Assembly (NCBI GenBank): GCA_947496715.1
Contig: CANMDT010000019.1
Coordinates: forward strand, 1-38,196
Reading direction: 5' to 3'
Length of the DNA: 38,196 nt
Source of the DNA: Myxococcales bacterium
Lineage (GTDB): Bacteria; Myxococcota_A; Bradymonadia; REDH01
Numbering within the stretch: the stretch's first letter is position 1; each line of letters opens with the position of its first letter. The notes beneath the pieces are model-generated. The model saw only the letters and a program-made list of their open reading frames with translations. It had not been told where the DNA came from and searched no databases. Made by a program: the position numbers and the translations under genes. Positions 18,424-27,440 of the stretch are shown piece after piece.

Positions 18424-19391
18424 CGGAAGCAGGGGGCAACTTCTCCCACCGGCCTGTTCTGCTCGACGAAGTGTTGGGGCTGACGGGGTCGGCTGGTGAG
18501 CGCTATTGGGTGGACTGCACGCTGGGCGGCGCGGGCCACGCGATGGCGATTCTGGAGCTTGCCGGCGACCAGGCACGGCTGCTCGGACTCGACCGCGACG
18601 ACGCCGCCATTGCTGCCGCTTCGGCCCGCCTGGCGGCTGTTGGCGACCGTGCGATCGTGGTCAGGTCGCGCTTCTCGCAGGTGGACGAGGTGGTCCAGGA
18701 GCGCCAATACGGACGCCTCGTGCGCGGCCGCTACCGGGTCGATGGCCTCATCGCCGACATCGGGGTCTCGTCGGAGCAGATCGACAGGGCGGAGCGGGGC
18801 TTCTCCTACGGCAGGCCCGGCCCGCTCGACATGCGCATGGGCAGCGAGGGCGAGACAGCCCGCGAGCTGATCGAGCGGCTGAGCGTGAACGATCTTGCGA
18901 CCGTGCTCTGGCGGTATGGCGAGGTGCCCCGAGCGGTGCGCGTTGCGGCCGCAATGAAGGAGGCGCTCGCCGCGGGCGAGGCCGAGACGACGACCGAACT
19001 GGCGCGGGCGATCGAGAAGGCGGTGGGCAGTGGCGCGAAGCGGAGCCACAACCCCGCCACGCTCCCCTTTCAGGCGCTCCGGATTGCCGTCAACGACGAG
19101 CTGGGCGAGCTCGAGCGGCTCCTCGCACAGCTCCCCGAGCTGCTCGACATGGGCGGCGTCGGCATTCTGATCACCTTCCACTCGCTCGAAGACAGGATGG
19201 TGAAGCGGCGGTTTGCCGAACTCACCCAGGGCCCCGTTCTTCCGCGCGGGCTTCCCGTGACGGGTGGTCGTCGCGCCAACTTCGAGTTGGCGGAGCGTGG
19301 CGCTGGTGCGACCGAGCGGGAGAAGGGCGAAAACTCTCGCGCGCGGAGTGCGCGCATCCGGGCGATTCGCCGCATCGCGTGGGAGGCCTAG
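18420..19391 (+). CDS. rsmH: 16S rRNA (cytosine-1402-N4)-methyltransferase RsmH
   Basis: This SAM-dependent enzyme (also called MraW) methylates N4 of C1402 in the ribosomal decoding centre. At 323 residues it has the normal family length. Visible motifs are HRPVLLDEVL at the N-terminus, the SAM-binding TLGGAGHA and LLGLDRDD, the family signature DGLIADIGVSSEQID followed by RGFSYGRPGPLDMRM, FQALRIAVNDEL, and the catalytic-core ITFHSLEDRMVKRRF. It ends with NSRARSARIRAIRR. The ATG overlaps the mraZ stop by 4 bp, indicating translational coupling. This is the gene expected right after mraZ. Confidence 0.96.
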   Translation: MTEAGGNFSHRPVLLDEVLGLTGSAGERYWVDCTLGGAGHAMAILELAGDQARLLGLDRDDAAIAAASARLAAVGDRAIVVRSRFSQVDEVVQERQYGRLVRGRYRVDGLIADIGVSSEQIDRAERGFSYGRPGPLDMRMGSEGETARELIERLSVNDLATVLWRYGEVPRAVRVAAAMKEALAAGEAETTTELARAIEKAVGSGAKRSHNPATLPFQALRIAVNDELGELERLLAQLPELLDMGGVGILITFHSLEDRMVKRRFAELTQGPVLPRGLPVTGGRRANFELAERGAGATEREKGENSRARSARIRAIRRIAWEA

Positions 19392-19395
19392 CTCT

Positions 19396-19716
19396 ATGGC
19401 GCAGCAACCATCCAACAAGGCGCCCAAGCTTGTGGGCAATGCAGACCTCCTCTGGGTCACGATCATTGTCGGGGGCTCCGCGCTCTTCATCGGCATCATG
19501 CTCAAGCAGTTGCACCTGGAGTTCGACACGCTGCGGCTTGCCCACGAGCACTCGGACGCGGCGCTGGAGATTCGGCGGTTGGAGGAGGAGGGCCGTCGGC
19601 TCGACCTCGAGGCACCCGTCCGTAGCAGCGAGTCGGACTCGAGCCGCAAGGCCGCCGAGGGCATGGGGCTCGCTCCTGCAAAGCCGGCGCAGGTCATCAA
19701 AGTGAAGGGGCCCTGA
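19396..19716 (+). CDS. ftsL: Cell division protein FtsL-like
   Basis: This is a 106-residue bitopic protein. A short cytoplasmic end is followed by one membrane helix (LLWVTIIVGGSALFIGIML, residues ~17-35) and a predicted coiled coil (EFDTLRLAHEHSDAALEIRRLEEE), then a polar tail. FtsL sequences are poorly conserved, so the call rests on size, topology, coiled coil and position between rsmH and ftsI, where FtsL is almost always found. FtsL joins FtsB and FtsQ in the periplasm and helps activate FtsW-FtsI. ATG 19396 lies 4 bp after the rsmH stop with GGAGG upstream; the longer frame from 19264 would overlap rsmH extensively. Confidence 0.8.
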   Translation: MAQQPSNKAPKLVGNADLLWVTIIVGGSALFIGIMLKQLHLEFDTLRLAHEHSDAALEIRRLEEEGRRLDLEAPVRSSESDSSRKAAEGMGLAPAKPAQVIKVKGP

Positions 19717-19717
19717 G

Positions 19718-22069
19718 ATGCGCGATACCGTAGCAAAGCGCATCCACCAGACGGTGCTCGTCCTGGTCTTCGTCTTCCTCGCGGTGACGCTCCGGTCCTA
19801 CTGGATTCAGATTGTCTGCTCCGACGAGTTCCTCGAGCGGCGAGACTGGCGGAGCGAGACCAAGACCCGCTTTCAGGCGGCGCGCGGTGCCATCCTCGAT
19901 CGCAACGGCCGAGAGCTGGCGCAGAGCGTGCTCGCACCCACGCTCGCCTTCGATGCCCGCCACTTCTTCGCCAACGAGGTGGTCGCCAAGGCGATCGATT
20001 CGGATGAAAAGTATCGATGCGGCAAGGCCGATGACGAGGCCAAGACCCTCGACCTGATGGAAGACGGCGAGCCGGTCTGCGTGGCCTACATGCGCGCCCA
20101 GTTGAAGAAGCTGGAGGGCTACGACGCGGCCCGCTTCACGGCCTGGTCCAAGTCCGATCCGGCACATCTCCCGCGCTATGTGGTGATGGAGCGCCGCACC
20201 TCGCCCAAGCGGGCCAAGGAGATCTCCGACGCCCTGCAGGCGAAGACCATCAGCGCGCTGATTGCAACGCCCGAGTACCGCCGCATCTATCCCTACCGAG
20301 CCCTCGCGGGACGGACCATCGGCACCATCCAGGGCGACGGCGTCGAGGGGCAGTCGGGCGTGGAACGCCGCTACAACCGAGACCTCAGCGGCAAGTTCAT
20401 CGAGTATCCCGTCGGGCGCGACGTCGCCCGCCGTACCTACCTCCTTGGCGACATGCCCGATATGGATGCCGCGCGGGGCGCCGACCTGGTCCTCTCCATC
20501 GACATGCCGCTCCAGCAGTTTGTGGAGGAGGCGCTCGCCTCCACGATCGAGAAGTTCGGCGCCGCCAACGGCATTGTGATTGTCTCGCATGTCCCGACGG
20601 GTGAGCTCCGCGCGCTCGCCTCCTGGCCCCCCTTCGATCCCAACATCGCCAATACCTACCCCACAGAGGCCTGGCTCGACCCGGTCATCGGAAATGTCTT
20701 TGAGCCCGGCTCAACAGCCAAAATCGTCACGGTTGCGGCTGCCATCGACAAGGGCCTCGTCACGCCCGACACGCTCATCGACTGCGGCATGGGCTCCTAC
20801 CGCATTGGCGGCCACACGGTGAAAGATACCCACGAGGCGGGCGTCATCCCCGTATGGGAGGTCATCCAGTACAGCTCCAACATCGGCTCGCTGAAGATGG
20901 GCCTCAAGCTGGCCCAGAAGGACCACTACGACTACCTCCGCGCCTTTGGTTTCGGCTTGAACACCGGGCTCGGCCTCGGCGGAGAATCGGGCGGTATTTT
21001 GCGCGCCCCACCCTGGCGCGAGGTGGAGCACGCGACCTTCTCCTACGGCTACGGCTTCTCGGCCTCGCCGCTGCAGATCAACCTTGCGACCGCCGCGATC
21101 GCCAATGGCGGAAAGCTCATGCGGCCCATGCTCGTCAAGGAGCTCCGCTCGCATCAAGGTGCACCTCGTGTCATCGCGCCCGAGGTCCGCACGCAGGCCG
21201 TGACGGCAGAGACGGCGCAGAAGGTGTCGCTGATGCTCGAGACGGTCACGAGCGAAGCGGGCACGGGCACCAATGGCCGGGTCCCCGGTTTCCGCGTTGC
21301 GGGCAAGACGGGAACCGCCAAGCTCTTCAGCAACAAGACCGGCCAGTACGAGAACGAGTACCTCGCCAGCTTCACCGGCTATCTGCCGGTCGAACAGCCT
21401 GAGTTCGCCATCACGGTCATGATCCTGCGCCCCGACAAGAGCAAAGGCTACTACGGCGGCGTGGTCGCAGCCCCGCTGTTCCGTGAGGTCGCCTCGCAGG
21501 CCCTGGTCATGGCCAACATCTTCCCCGCCGACCACGACGGTAGCGGGTCGGGCGCAGGCCACCGCACCGATGAGGAGTCGGGCATTGGGAGGCTCCGCGC
21601 GGCAGAGTCGTCGAAGGCCTCAGCTGCAGCGGTGAAGGAGGAGTCGGAGGGCGATCCTACCGCATCTGCTGCAACCTCCGACCCCACAGAGCGGACGGTT
21701 CCGAAGTTGCTTGGGATGAGCGCGTCGCAGGCCATACGAGAACTTGCGGCGCTTCAACTTGAGCCGCGCCTTTCGGGGCGGGGACGGGTCGTTGGACAGG
21801 AGCCGTCGCCCGGCGAGCTTGTCGCGGCGGGCGCCTTTGTGACGCTGAATCTCGGCGACCCGCTGCTGTCGGCGCCGGCGGCGCCTCCAGCCAAGGCTGG
21901 CAAGGGCGGCGCACCTGCACCTGCAGCGCCTGCAACACCTGCGCCTGCTGCACCTGCGGCGGCTGTTCCCGCCACACCAGCCAAGCCTGCGGCGCCCGCC
22001 AAGCCTGCAGCGCCCGCGAAGGCTACGGCGCCTGCAGCCCCCAATGGAGGCACGCATGCGCCTCGCTGA
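19718..22069 (+). CDS. ftsI: Division transpeptidase FtsI (class B PBP3) with PASTA domain
   Basis: This penicillin-binding protein crosslinks septal peptidoglycan as partner of FtsW. It has 783 residues: an N-terminal membrane anchor (VLVLVFVFLAVTLRSYW), the dimerisation-domain signature RGAILDRNGRELA, and a transpeptidase domain with all three catalytic motifs: SxxK as S332-T-A-K335, SxN as S386-S-N388, and KTGT at 530-533. A single C-terminal PASTA domain follows at about 660-716 (VPKLLGMSASQAIRELAALQ through GAFVTLNL), then a Pro/Ala/Lys-rich tail of about 60 residues. PASTA domains bind peptidoglycan or beta-lactam-like ligands. They are usual in Gram-positive PBPs and also occur in some deltaproteobacterial FtsI. 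The insertion near residues 90-150, with Cys in GKADDEAKTLDLMEDGEPVC, is not part of the usual core. The start lies 1 nt after the ftsL stop. Confidence 0.94.
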   Translation: MRDTVAKRIHQTVLVLVFVFLAVTLRSYWIQIVCSDEFLERRDWRSETKTRFQAARGAILDRNGRELAQSVLAPTLAFDARHFFANEVVAKAIDSDEKYRCGKADDEAKTLDLMEDGEPVCVAYMRAQLKKLEGYDAARFTAWSKSDPAHLPRYVVMERRTSPKRAKEISDALQAKTISALIATPEYRRIYPYRALAGRTIGTIQGDGVEGQSGVERRYNRDLSGKFIEYPVGRDVARRTYLLGDMPDMDAARGADLVLSIDMPLQQFVEEALASTIEKFGAANGIVIVSHVPTGELRALASWPPFDPNIANTYPTEAWLDPVIGNVFEPGSTAKIVTVAAAIDKGLVTPDTLIDCGMGSYRIGGHTVKDTHEAGVIPVWEVIQYSSNIGSLKMGLKLAQKDHYDYLRAFGFGLNTGLGLGGESGGILRAPPWREVEHATFSYGYGFSASPLQINLATAAIANGGKLMRPMLVKELRSHQGAPRVIAPEVRTQAVTAETAQKVSLMLETVTSEAGTGTNGRVPGFRVAGKTGTAKLFSNKTGQYENEYLASFTGYLPVEQPEFAITVMILRPDKSKGYYGGVVAAPLFREVASQALVMANIFPADHDGSGSGAGHRTDEESGIGRLRAAESSKASAAAVKEESEGDPTASAATSDPTERTVPKLLGMSASQAIRELAALQLEPRLSGRGRVVGQEPSPGELVAAGAFVTLNLGDPLLSAPAAPPAKAGKGGAPAPAAPATPAPAAPAAAVPATPAKPAAPAKPAAPAKATAPAAPNGGTHAPR

Positions 22070-24989
22070 GCTGCAGCGCGGGCTCCGCATGGAGCAGCTC
22101 ACGCCGGGAAACCCGGCGGTGTTGCATCTGACCCACGACTCGCGAGAGGTTGTGGCTGGGAGCCTTTTTGTGGCCCGCGTCGGCGCCCGCGTCGATGGCC
22201 ATGCGCGCATCGAAGAGGCGGTCGCGCGTGGCGCGGTTGCGGTCGTCGGCACGCGCCGCGATGCACTCTCTGGCCTGTCGATCCCCGCACTCGTTGTGAG
22301 CGAGGAGGGCGAGCGATGGGTGGGCGAACTGGCCGCGGCCTTCTACGGACACCCCTTCGACCACCTCAAGGTGATCGGCGTCACGGGAACCAACGGCAAG
22401 ACCACCACGGCCTGCATGGTACAGCGGATGCTCGATGCGGTCGGGCTGCCCTGCGGCTACCTGGGCACGGTCGGGTATCGCTTTGGCAGCGAGGAGCTGG
22501 AGGCTGCCAACACAACGCCGGACGGCCTGTTGCTCCACAGCATCGCGGCCGGCTGGCTGGCCCGCGGCGCCCGCGCAATTGTGATGGAGGTCTCGAGCCA
22601 CGGCCTTGCGCTGGGGCGGGTAGGCGGCGTTCACTTTGACCTCACGGGTTTCACCAACCTGACGCCGGACCACCTCGATTTCCATGGCGACATGGAGTCC
22701 TACTTCGCCGCCAAGCGAACGCTCTTTGTGGAGGAGCGGGTGCGTTCGATTGCCGCCGGCAAGGTGCCGAGCGGCTTTGTCTGCGCGGTCGATGGCTATG
22801 CCGACCGGCTGCTGGCACTCGAGGATGCAGGTCTGGTCGGCCTCACTGCCACTGGCTCCGTCGGCGGGTCCGACGGCAGCTACTGGACCCATGCCGCACC
22901 GGGCCTCCTTGGGCAGCCCTTCAGCATCCGGCTCGCCGGCCAGGTTGCCTCGGGCAGGCTCCCCATGCCTGGCGCCTACAACCTCGCCAATGCGGCGCTT
23001 GCGGTGGCGCTCGCGCAGGCCGCCAGCGGTGCGCCGCTGCAGGCTATCGTCGACGCGCTCGACGACTTCGCCGGCGTGCCGGGCCGGTTCGAGTTGGTGG
23101 CCCGTCCCCGCGCCGGCGAGCCGGCCATCTATCGCGACTATGCCCATACGCCGGATGCAGTCGATCGGGCGGCCTCGCTGCTCGCCGCCTCTGCCACGGC
23201 CGCCTCTGTCACCGTGCTGGGCTGCGGTGGAGACCGTGACCGTATCAAGCGCGCCCCCATGCTCGCGGCCGCACTGCGCCACCTTCCGGCGGTGGTCATT
23301 ACGAGCGACAACCCGCGGAGTGAGTCTGCTGCCGCCATCGCCGCTGAGATGTGCGAGGGGCTCGCGCTCCCCGACGCGCGGGTGACGGTGGAGCTGGACC
23401 GCGGCCGCGCGATTGCGGCAGGGCTGGCACTGGCAGCAGGCAGTGGCAGCGGCCTGCTGATCGCGGGGAAGGGGCATGAGGCCTACCAGGAGATCGCGGG
23501 TCAGAAGTATCACTTCGACGACGGCGAGGAGGCGCGCCGCGCGCTCGCTGCGCGCCGTCAGGCTCTCTCTTTCGACGAGGTCCCGCTGGTGTCGGGCTGG
23601 TCGCCGGAGCGTTGGGTGGCAGCGCTGCGCGGAAGGCTGCTTCGACGCGGTCACGGCGGCCCCTACGCCGCCCTGACGACAGACTCCCGCAAGGTGGAGC
23701 GAGACGGCATCTTCGTTGCGCTCCGCGGAGATCGCTTCGATGCCCACGATTTCCTGGGGCAGGTTGTCGCCCAGCAGGCTGGCCTGCTCATCACCGAGCG
23801 CGTTGTTGACCTTCCGCAGGGCGCCTTCGATGTCGTGCAGGTGGAGGATACCTCGGCGGCCATGGGCCATCTCGCCGCAGCCGTGGTCGCAGAGGCGCGG
23901 GCGCGACAGGGTGGACTCAGGCTGCTCGCAGTGACGGGCAGCAACGGCAAGACGACGAGCAAGGAGCTGCTCGCGCTCATCGTGGGTGTCCTCTCGGCAA
24001 GGCCTCCGCTCGCGACGCGCGGCAACCTCAACAACCACCTCGGCCTGCCGCTCACGGTTGCCCGCCTCGCCGCAGCCGATCGGTTCGCCGTCATCGAGAT
24101 GGGTGCGAGCCAGCCAGGCGACATCGCCGCGCTCGCAGGCTGGGTGGCCCCCGACGTCGGCATGGTGACCAACATCGGTTACGCCCACACCGAAGGCCTC
24201 GGTGGCCTCGAGGGCGTGCGGCTGGTCAAGTCTGGCCTGCTGGAGGGTGGCCGCTGCAGCCACCTCTGTCTGCCCGAGGCGGAGCTCGCGCTGCCATGGT
24301 GGAGCGAGCGTGCAGCCGCGGTGGGCGCTGCGCTTCACGGGTTCGGATCCGGCGAGGGCTCACAGAGCCGCTTCACCCGCGAGCAGCTCGATGGCCCTGT
24401 CACCGTCACGCTCGACGGTCGCAGCTTCACCCTGCCGCTGCCGCTGCCGGGCCTGCACAATGCCGCCAACCTTGCCGGTGCGCTTCACGCCGCCTGGCTG
24501 CTAACGGGGCAGCACCCTGCCGACCATGTGCAGGCGCTCGCGACTGCAATCGCCTCGCTGGTGCTGCCCGGCGGCCGGCTGCGCCGCGTGGTTGCCGGTG
24601 GCCGCCAGATTGTGGACGATGCCTACAACGCAAATCCCTCGAGCGTAGCAGCCTCTCTCACGCTGCTGGCCGCTGAGACGGCGAACCGCGTTGCCGTGCT
24701 CGGCGACATGATGGAGCTGGGCACCGACGAAGAGGCGCAGCACCGCGCTGTGGGCCTGCTCGCCGCGGAGGCCGCAGACTGTGTTGTCGCGGTGGGCCGT
24801 CGCGCCGCCTGGATCGCCGAAGGTGCGGCAGGCGCGGCGCGCGTGGTGCATCTCGCCACCAACGAAGAGGCGGCCGCCTGGCTCGCCGCAGAGGTCCCAG
24901 CTGGCAGCGTTGTCTGGGTGAAGGGTTCGCGAAGCATGAAGATGGAAGAGATCGTCAGCCGCCTCGAAGCGGCGTGGGGAGTACCGTAG
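22056..24989 (+). CDS. murE-murF: MurE-MurF fusion (UDP-MurNAc-tripeptide synthetase / tripeptide:D-Ala-D-Ala ligase)
   Basis: One 977-residue reading frame carries two complete Mur ligases. The MurE half (about 1-505) has the P-loop GVTGTNGKTTT (near 106-116), EVSSHG, NLTPDHLDFHG, the lysine of YFAAKRTLF expected to be carbamylated, DYAHTPDAV, and D418-N-P-R421. In characterised MurE enzymes DNPR selects meso-diaminopimelate. The MurF half (about 514-977) has VTGSNGKTTSKELL (from 626), IEMGASQPGDI, NIGYAHTEGLGG, DDAYNANPSS and LGDMMELG. There is no stop, frameshift or long linker between the halves. The fused enzyme would add the third residue and then D-Ala-D-Ala to the UDP-MurNAc peptide in the cytoplasm. 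ATG 22056 is chosen because GGAGG (22046-22050) lies 5 nt before it; ATG 22044 is an in-frame alternative. The start overlaps ftsI by 14 bp. Confidence 0.95.
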   Translation: MRLAELQRGLRMEQLTPGNPAVLHLTHDSREVVAGSLFVARVGARVDGHARIEEAVARGAVAVVGTRRDALSGLSIPALVVSEEGERWVGELAAAFYGHPFDHLKVIGVTGTNGKTTTACMVQRMLDAVGLPCGYLGTVGYRFGSEELEAANTTPDGLLLHSIAAGWLARGARAIVMEVSSHGLALGRVGGVHFDLTGFTNLTPDHLDFHGDMESYFAAKRTLFVEERVRSIAAGKVPSGFVCAVDGYADRLLALEDAGLVGLTATGSVGGSDGSYWTHAAPGLLGQPFSIRLAGQVASGRLPMPGAYNLANAALAVALAQAASGAPLQAIVDALDDFAGVPGRFELVARPRAGEPAIYRDYAHTPDAVDRAASLLAASATAASVTVLGCGGDRDRIKRAPMLAAALRHLPAVVITSDNPRSESAAAIAAEMCEGLALPDARVTVELDRGRAIAAGLALAAGSGSGLLIAGKGHEAYQEIAGQKYHFDDGEEARRALAARRQALSFDEVPLVSGWSPERWVAALRGRLLRRGHGGPYAALTTDSRKVERDGIFVALRGDRFDAHDFLGQVVAQQAGLLITERVVDLPQGAFDVVQVEDTSAAMGHLAAAVVAEARARQGGLRLLAVTGSNGKTTSKELLALIVGVLSARPPLATRGNLNNHLGLPLTVARLAAADRFAVIEMGASQPGDIAALAGWVAPDVGMVTNIGYAHTEGLGGLEGVRLVKSGLLEGGRCSHLCLPEAELALPWWSERAAAVGAALHGFGSGEGSQSRFTREQLDGPVTVTLDGRSFTLPLPLPGLHNAANLAGALHAAWLLTGQHPADHVQALATAIASLVLPGGRLRRVVAGGRQIVDDAYNANPSSVAASLTLLAAETANRVAVLGDMMELGTDEEAQHRAVGLLAAEAADCVVAVGRRAAWIAEGAAGAARVVHLATNEEAAAWLAAEVPAGSVVWVKGSRSMKMEEIVSRLEAAWGVP

Positions 24990-24990
24990 G

Positions 24991-26127
24991 ATGCTGTTTC
25001 ATCTGGCCCAGTGGCTGCGGAGTGACTTCTCCGCCCTCAATGTCTTCCGTTACCCGAGCTTTCGGATCCTCATCGCGGCCCTCACCGCGATGACCATCAC
25101 GCTTGTGCTCTTCCCCTGGTTCATCGGCAAGCTGCGCGCCCTCTCGGTCGGCCAGGTCATCCGCGAAGACCTCATGGAGGAGCACCAGAAGAAGCGGAAC
25201 ACGCCGACCATGGGCGGGCTCCTCATCCTCATCGCTCTGACCATCTCCAGCCTCCTCTGGTGCGACCTGACCAACAAGCATGTCTGGATCGCGCTGCTCA
25301 TCACGCTGGGATACGGCGCGGTCGGCTTTGTGGACGACAAGGCCAAGCTCGGCGCCCGCGGTTCGGCGGGGCTCTCGGAGCGCGGTAAACTGGTCGGTCA
25401 GTTCGGGGTCGCTGGCGTCGGTGTTGCGCTGCTCGTTTACGGCATCGGAGGCTTCGACACCTCGCTCTACCTGCCCTTCATCAGTACCAAGAACCTGACC
25501 ATCGCGCTGCCTGCGCTGGTCTACCTGCCCTTCGCGATGTTCGTCATCGCTGGCGCCAGCAATGCGGTGAACTTCACCGACGGCCTCGACGGTCTGGCGG
25601 CCGGTCCCATCGTACTCAGCGCTGCGACGCTCGGCCTGCTCGCCTACGCTTCGGCGACGGTCCTCTCCATGCCCGTGTCGGTGGGCGAGCAGACGGTCAT
25701 GGCCAACTTCGACATCGCATCCTACCTCCGCATCCCCCGGTTGATCGGCGGTGCCGAGCTTGCAGTCTTCTGTGCTTCGCTCGCGGGGGCCACCATCGGC
25801 TTCCTCTGGTACAATGTGAAGCCGGCCCAGGTCTTCATGGGCGATGTGGGCGCGCTGGGCATCGGTGGCGGGCTCGGCGCCGTGGCGGTGATGACCAAGA
25901 ACGAGGTGCTCAGCGGCCTCATCCTCGGCCTCTTCGTCATGGAGGCCCTCTCGGTCATCATCCAGCGCTACTACTTCAAGATGACGAAGAAGCGGGTCTT
26001 CCTCATGGCGCCCATCCACCACCACTTCGAGAAGGCGGGCTGGGCGGAGACGCAGGTGGTGGTCCGCTTCTGGATCATCGCACTCCTCTTTGCGCTGGCT
26101 GCGCTCGCCAGCCTGAAGCTTCGCTGA
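24991..26127 (+). CDS. mraY: Phospho-MurNAc-pentapeptide-transferase MraY
   Basis: This integral membrane enzyme transfers phospho-MurNAc-pentapeptide to undecaprenyl phosphate, giving lipid I. Its 378 residues contain about ten membrane segments and the family motifs: KRNTPTMGG, GFVDDKAKL with catalytic aspartates, SNAVNFTDGLDGLA, QVFMGDVGALGIGG and the cytoplasmic histidine loop MAPIHHHFEKAGW. The fourth motif reads GDVGAL where many MraY proteins have GDxGSL, a mild Ser-to-Ala change. The start is 1 nt after the murE-murF stop. Its product feeds MurG, encoded two genes downstream. Confidence 0.96.
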   Translation: MLFHLAQWLRSDFSALNVFRYPSFRILIAALTAMTITLVLFPWFIGKLRALSVGQVIREDLMEEHQKKRNTPTMGGLLILIALTISSLLWCDLTNKHVWIALLITLGYGAVGFVDDKAKLGARGSAGLSERGKLVGQFGVAGVGVALLVYGIGGFDTSLYLPFISTKNLTIALPALVYLPFAMFVIAGASNAVNFTDGLDGLAAGPIVLSAATLGLLAYASATVLSMPVSVGEQTVMANFDIASYLRIPRLIGGAELAVFCASLAGATIGFLWYNVKPAQVFMGDVGALGIGGGLGAVAVMTKNEVLSGLILGLFVMEALSVIIQRYYFKMTKKRVFLMAPIHHHFEKAGWAETQVVVRFWIIALLFALAALASLKLR

Positions 26128-26135
26128 GGCACACG

Positions 26136-27440
26136 ATGAACCACGAACAAGACGAAGAGCAGCCACGCGAAGAGACAGGTCCTGCGGCACCCATCTCGGG
26201 GCCCGTACCGTTGCCCTCGCGCATCCAGCGCGGCGCCATCGACGTGGTGCTGCTGGCCGCGGTCTGCGCGCTGGTGAGCATCGGTCTGCTCACCATCTAC
26301 GGAACCTCGTCGCTCAATGCCTACTTCGATCCGGGGAAGGCCCGCGACAGCTTCCTCTTCTTCGAGAAGCAGGCCTGGGGAGCTATCGCCGGCGTCGTCC
26401 TGATGATGCTCGCAATGCGCACCGATTTCTCTGTCTACAGCAAGTATGTGGCCCACATCTGCGTCGGCACCATGGCGCTCGTTGGGCTCACCTACATCGA
26501 CGGGATCAGCCACGCTGCCAAGGGCGCCAGCCGCTGGGTCCAGATCGGCCCCATCAACTTCCAGCCTTCGGAAATGGTCAAGGTGGCGGTCGTCATCTTC
26601 ATCGCCAACTCGATCACGAAGAAGGCCGACTCGATGCGCAACCTGTTGGATGCCTTCGGTTCGACAGCCTTGGTCTTGCTCCCCTTTGTCCTGCTGCTCA
26701 TGGGGCAGCCCGACTTCGGCACCACGCTCATCATCTGCACACTCACCGGGATCATGCTCTACGTGGGCGGCGCCCGCTGGGCGCCCATGGTGGGTGTGTT
26801 GCTCATCGGCGTTGCGCTCGCCGTGGCGGCCATCATCCAGAAGCCCTACCGCATGGAGCGGGTACGCACCTGGCTCGATCCCTGGGCCGACGCGAGCGAC
26901 TCGGGCTATCAGCTCGTGAACAGCTTCGTGGCGCTTGCCAGTGGCGGGCTGTCGGGTGCCGGCTTCGGCGAGGGTCGCGGCAAACTCGGCTACCTGCCCG
27001 AACTCTACAACGACTTTGTGGCCTCTTCCGTGGGCGAAGAATTGGGGCTGGTTGGCATGGCGCTGCTCTGCATCCTCTACATCATCATCCTCTGGCGGGG
27101 GGTCGTTATCGCCTTCGAGGCGCGCGACTCCTTTGGCGCCTTCCTCGCTTTCGGCATCACGCTGCTCATCACCATCCAAGCAGGCTTCAACCTCTGCGTG
27201 GTGACAGGCATCGCGCCGACCAAGGGGCTCACGCTTCCGCTGGTCTCCTACGGCCGCACGAGCCTCATGATTGTGCTCGCCTGCGTCGGCATCCTGCTCA
27301 ACATCTCGCAGCGGAACCCCGACCTCACCAAGGCCCAATCGACCGCCAAAGAGCAGCAGTATCTGGAGAACACGCTCCGCCATACCGAGCTCCGCTTCCG
27401 TCAGCTCCGCGCGCAGCAGTCCACACGGAGGCGCACCTAG
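26136..27440 (+). CDS. ftsW: Septal peptidoglycan glycosyltransferase FtsW
   Basis: FtsW is a SEDS-family polymerase that builds septal glycan strands from lipid II with FtsI. The 434-residue protein has a 30-residue polar N-terminus, about ten membrane helices and the SEDS motifs: GASRWVQIGPINFQPSEMVK, GQPDFGTTLI, the large loop with RVRTWLDPWADASDSGYQL, SGAGFGEGRGKLGYLPE, NDFVASSVGEELGL with the conserved catalytic-loop acidic residue, and PTKGLTLPLVSYGRTSL. The last motif is usually SYGGSS, so Arg replaces a conserved Gly. TGAGG overlaps the mraY stop and serves as ribosome binding site. murD, often found between mraY and ftsW, is absent; only 8 bp separate the two genes. Confidence 0.94.
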   Translation: MNHEQDEEQPREETGPAAPISGPVPLPSRIQRGAIDVVLLAAVCALVSIGLLTIYGTSSLNAYFDPGKARDSFLFFEKQAWGAIAGVVLMMLAMRTDFSVYSKYVAHICVGTMALVGLTYIDGISHAAKGASRWVQIGPINFQPSEMVKVAVVIFIANSITKKADSMRNLLDAFGSTALVLLPFVLLLMGQPDFGTTLIICTLTGIMLYVGGARWAPMVGVLLIGVALAVAAIIQKPYRMERVRTWLDPWADASDSGYQLVNSFVALASGGLSGAGFGEGRGKLGYLPELYNDFVASSVGEELGLVGMALLCILYIIILWRGVVIAFEARDSFGAFLAFGITLLITIQAGFNLCVVTGIAPTKGLTLPLVSYGRTSLMIVLACVGILLNISQRNPDLTKAQSTAKEQQYLENTLRHTELRFRQLRAQQSTRRRT

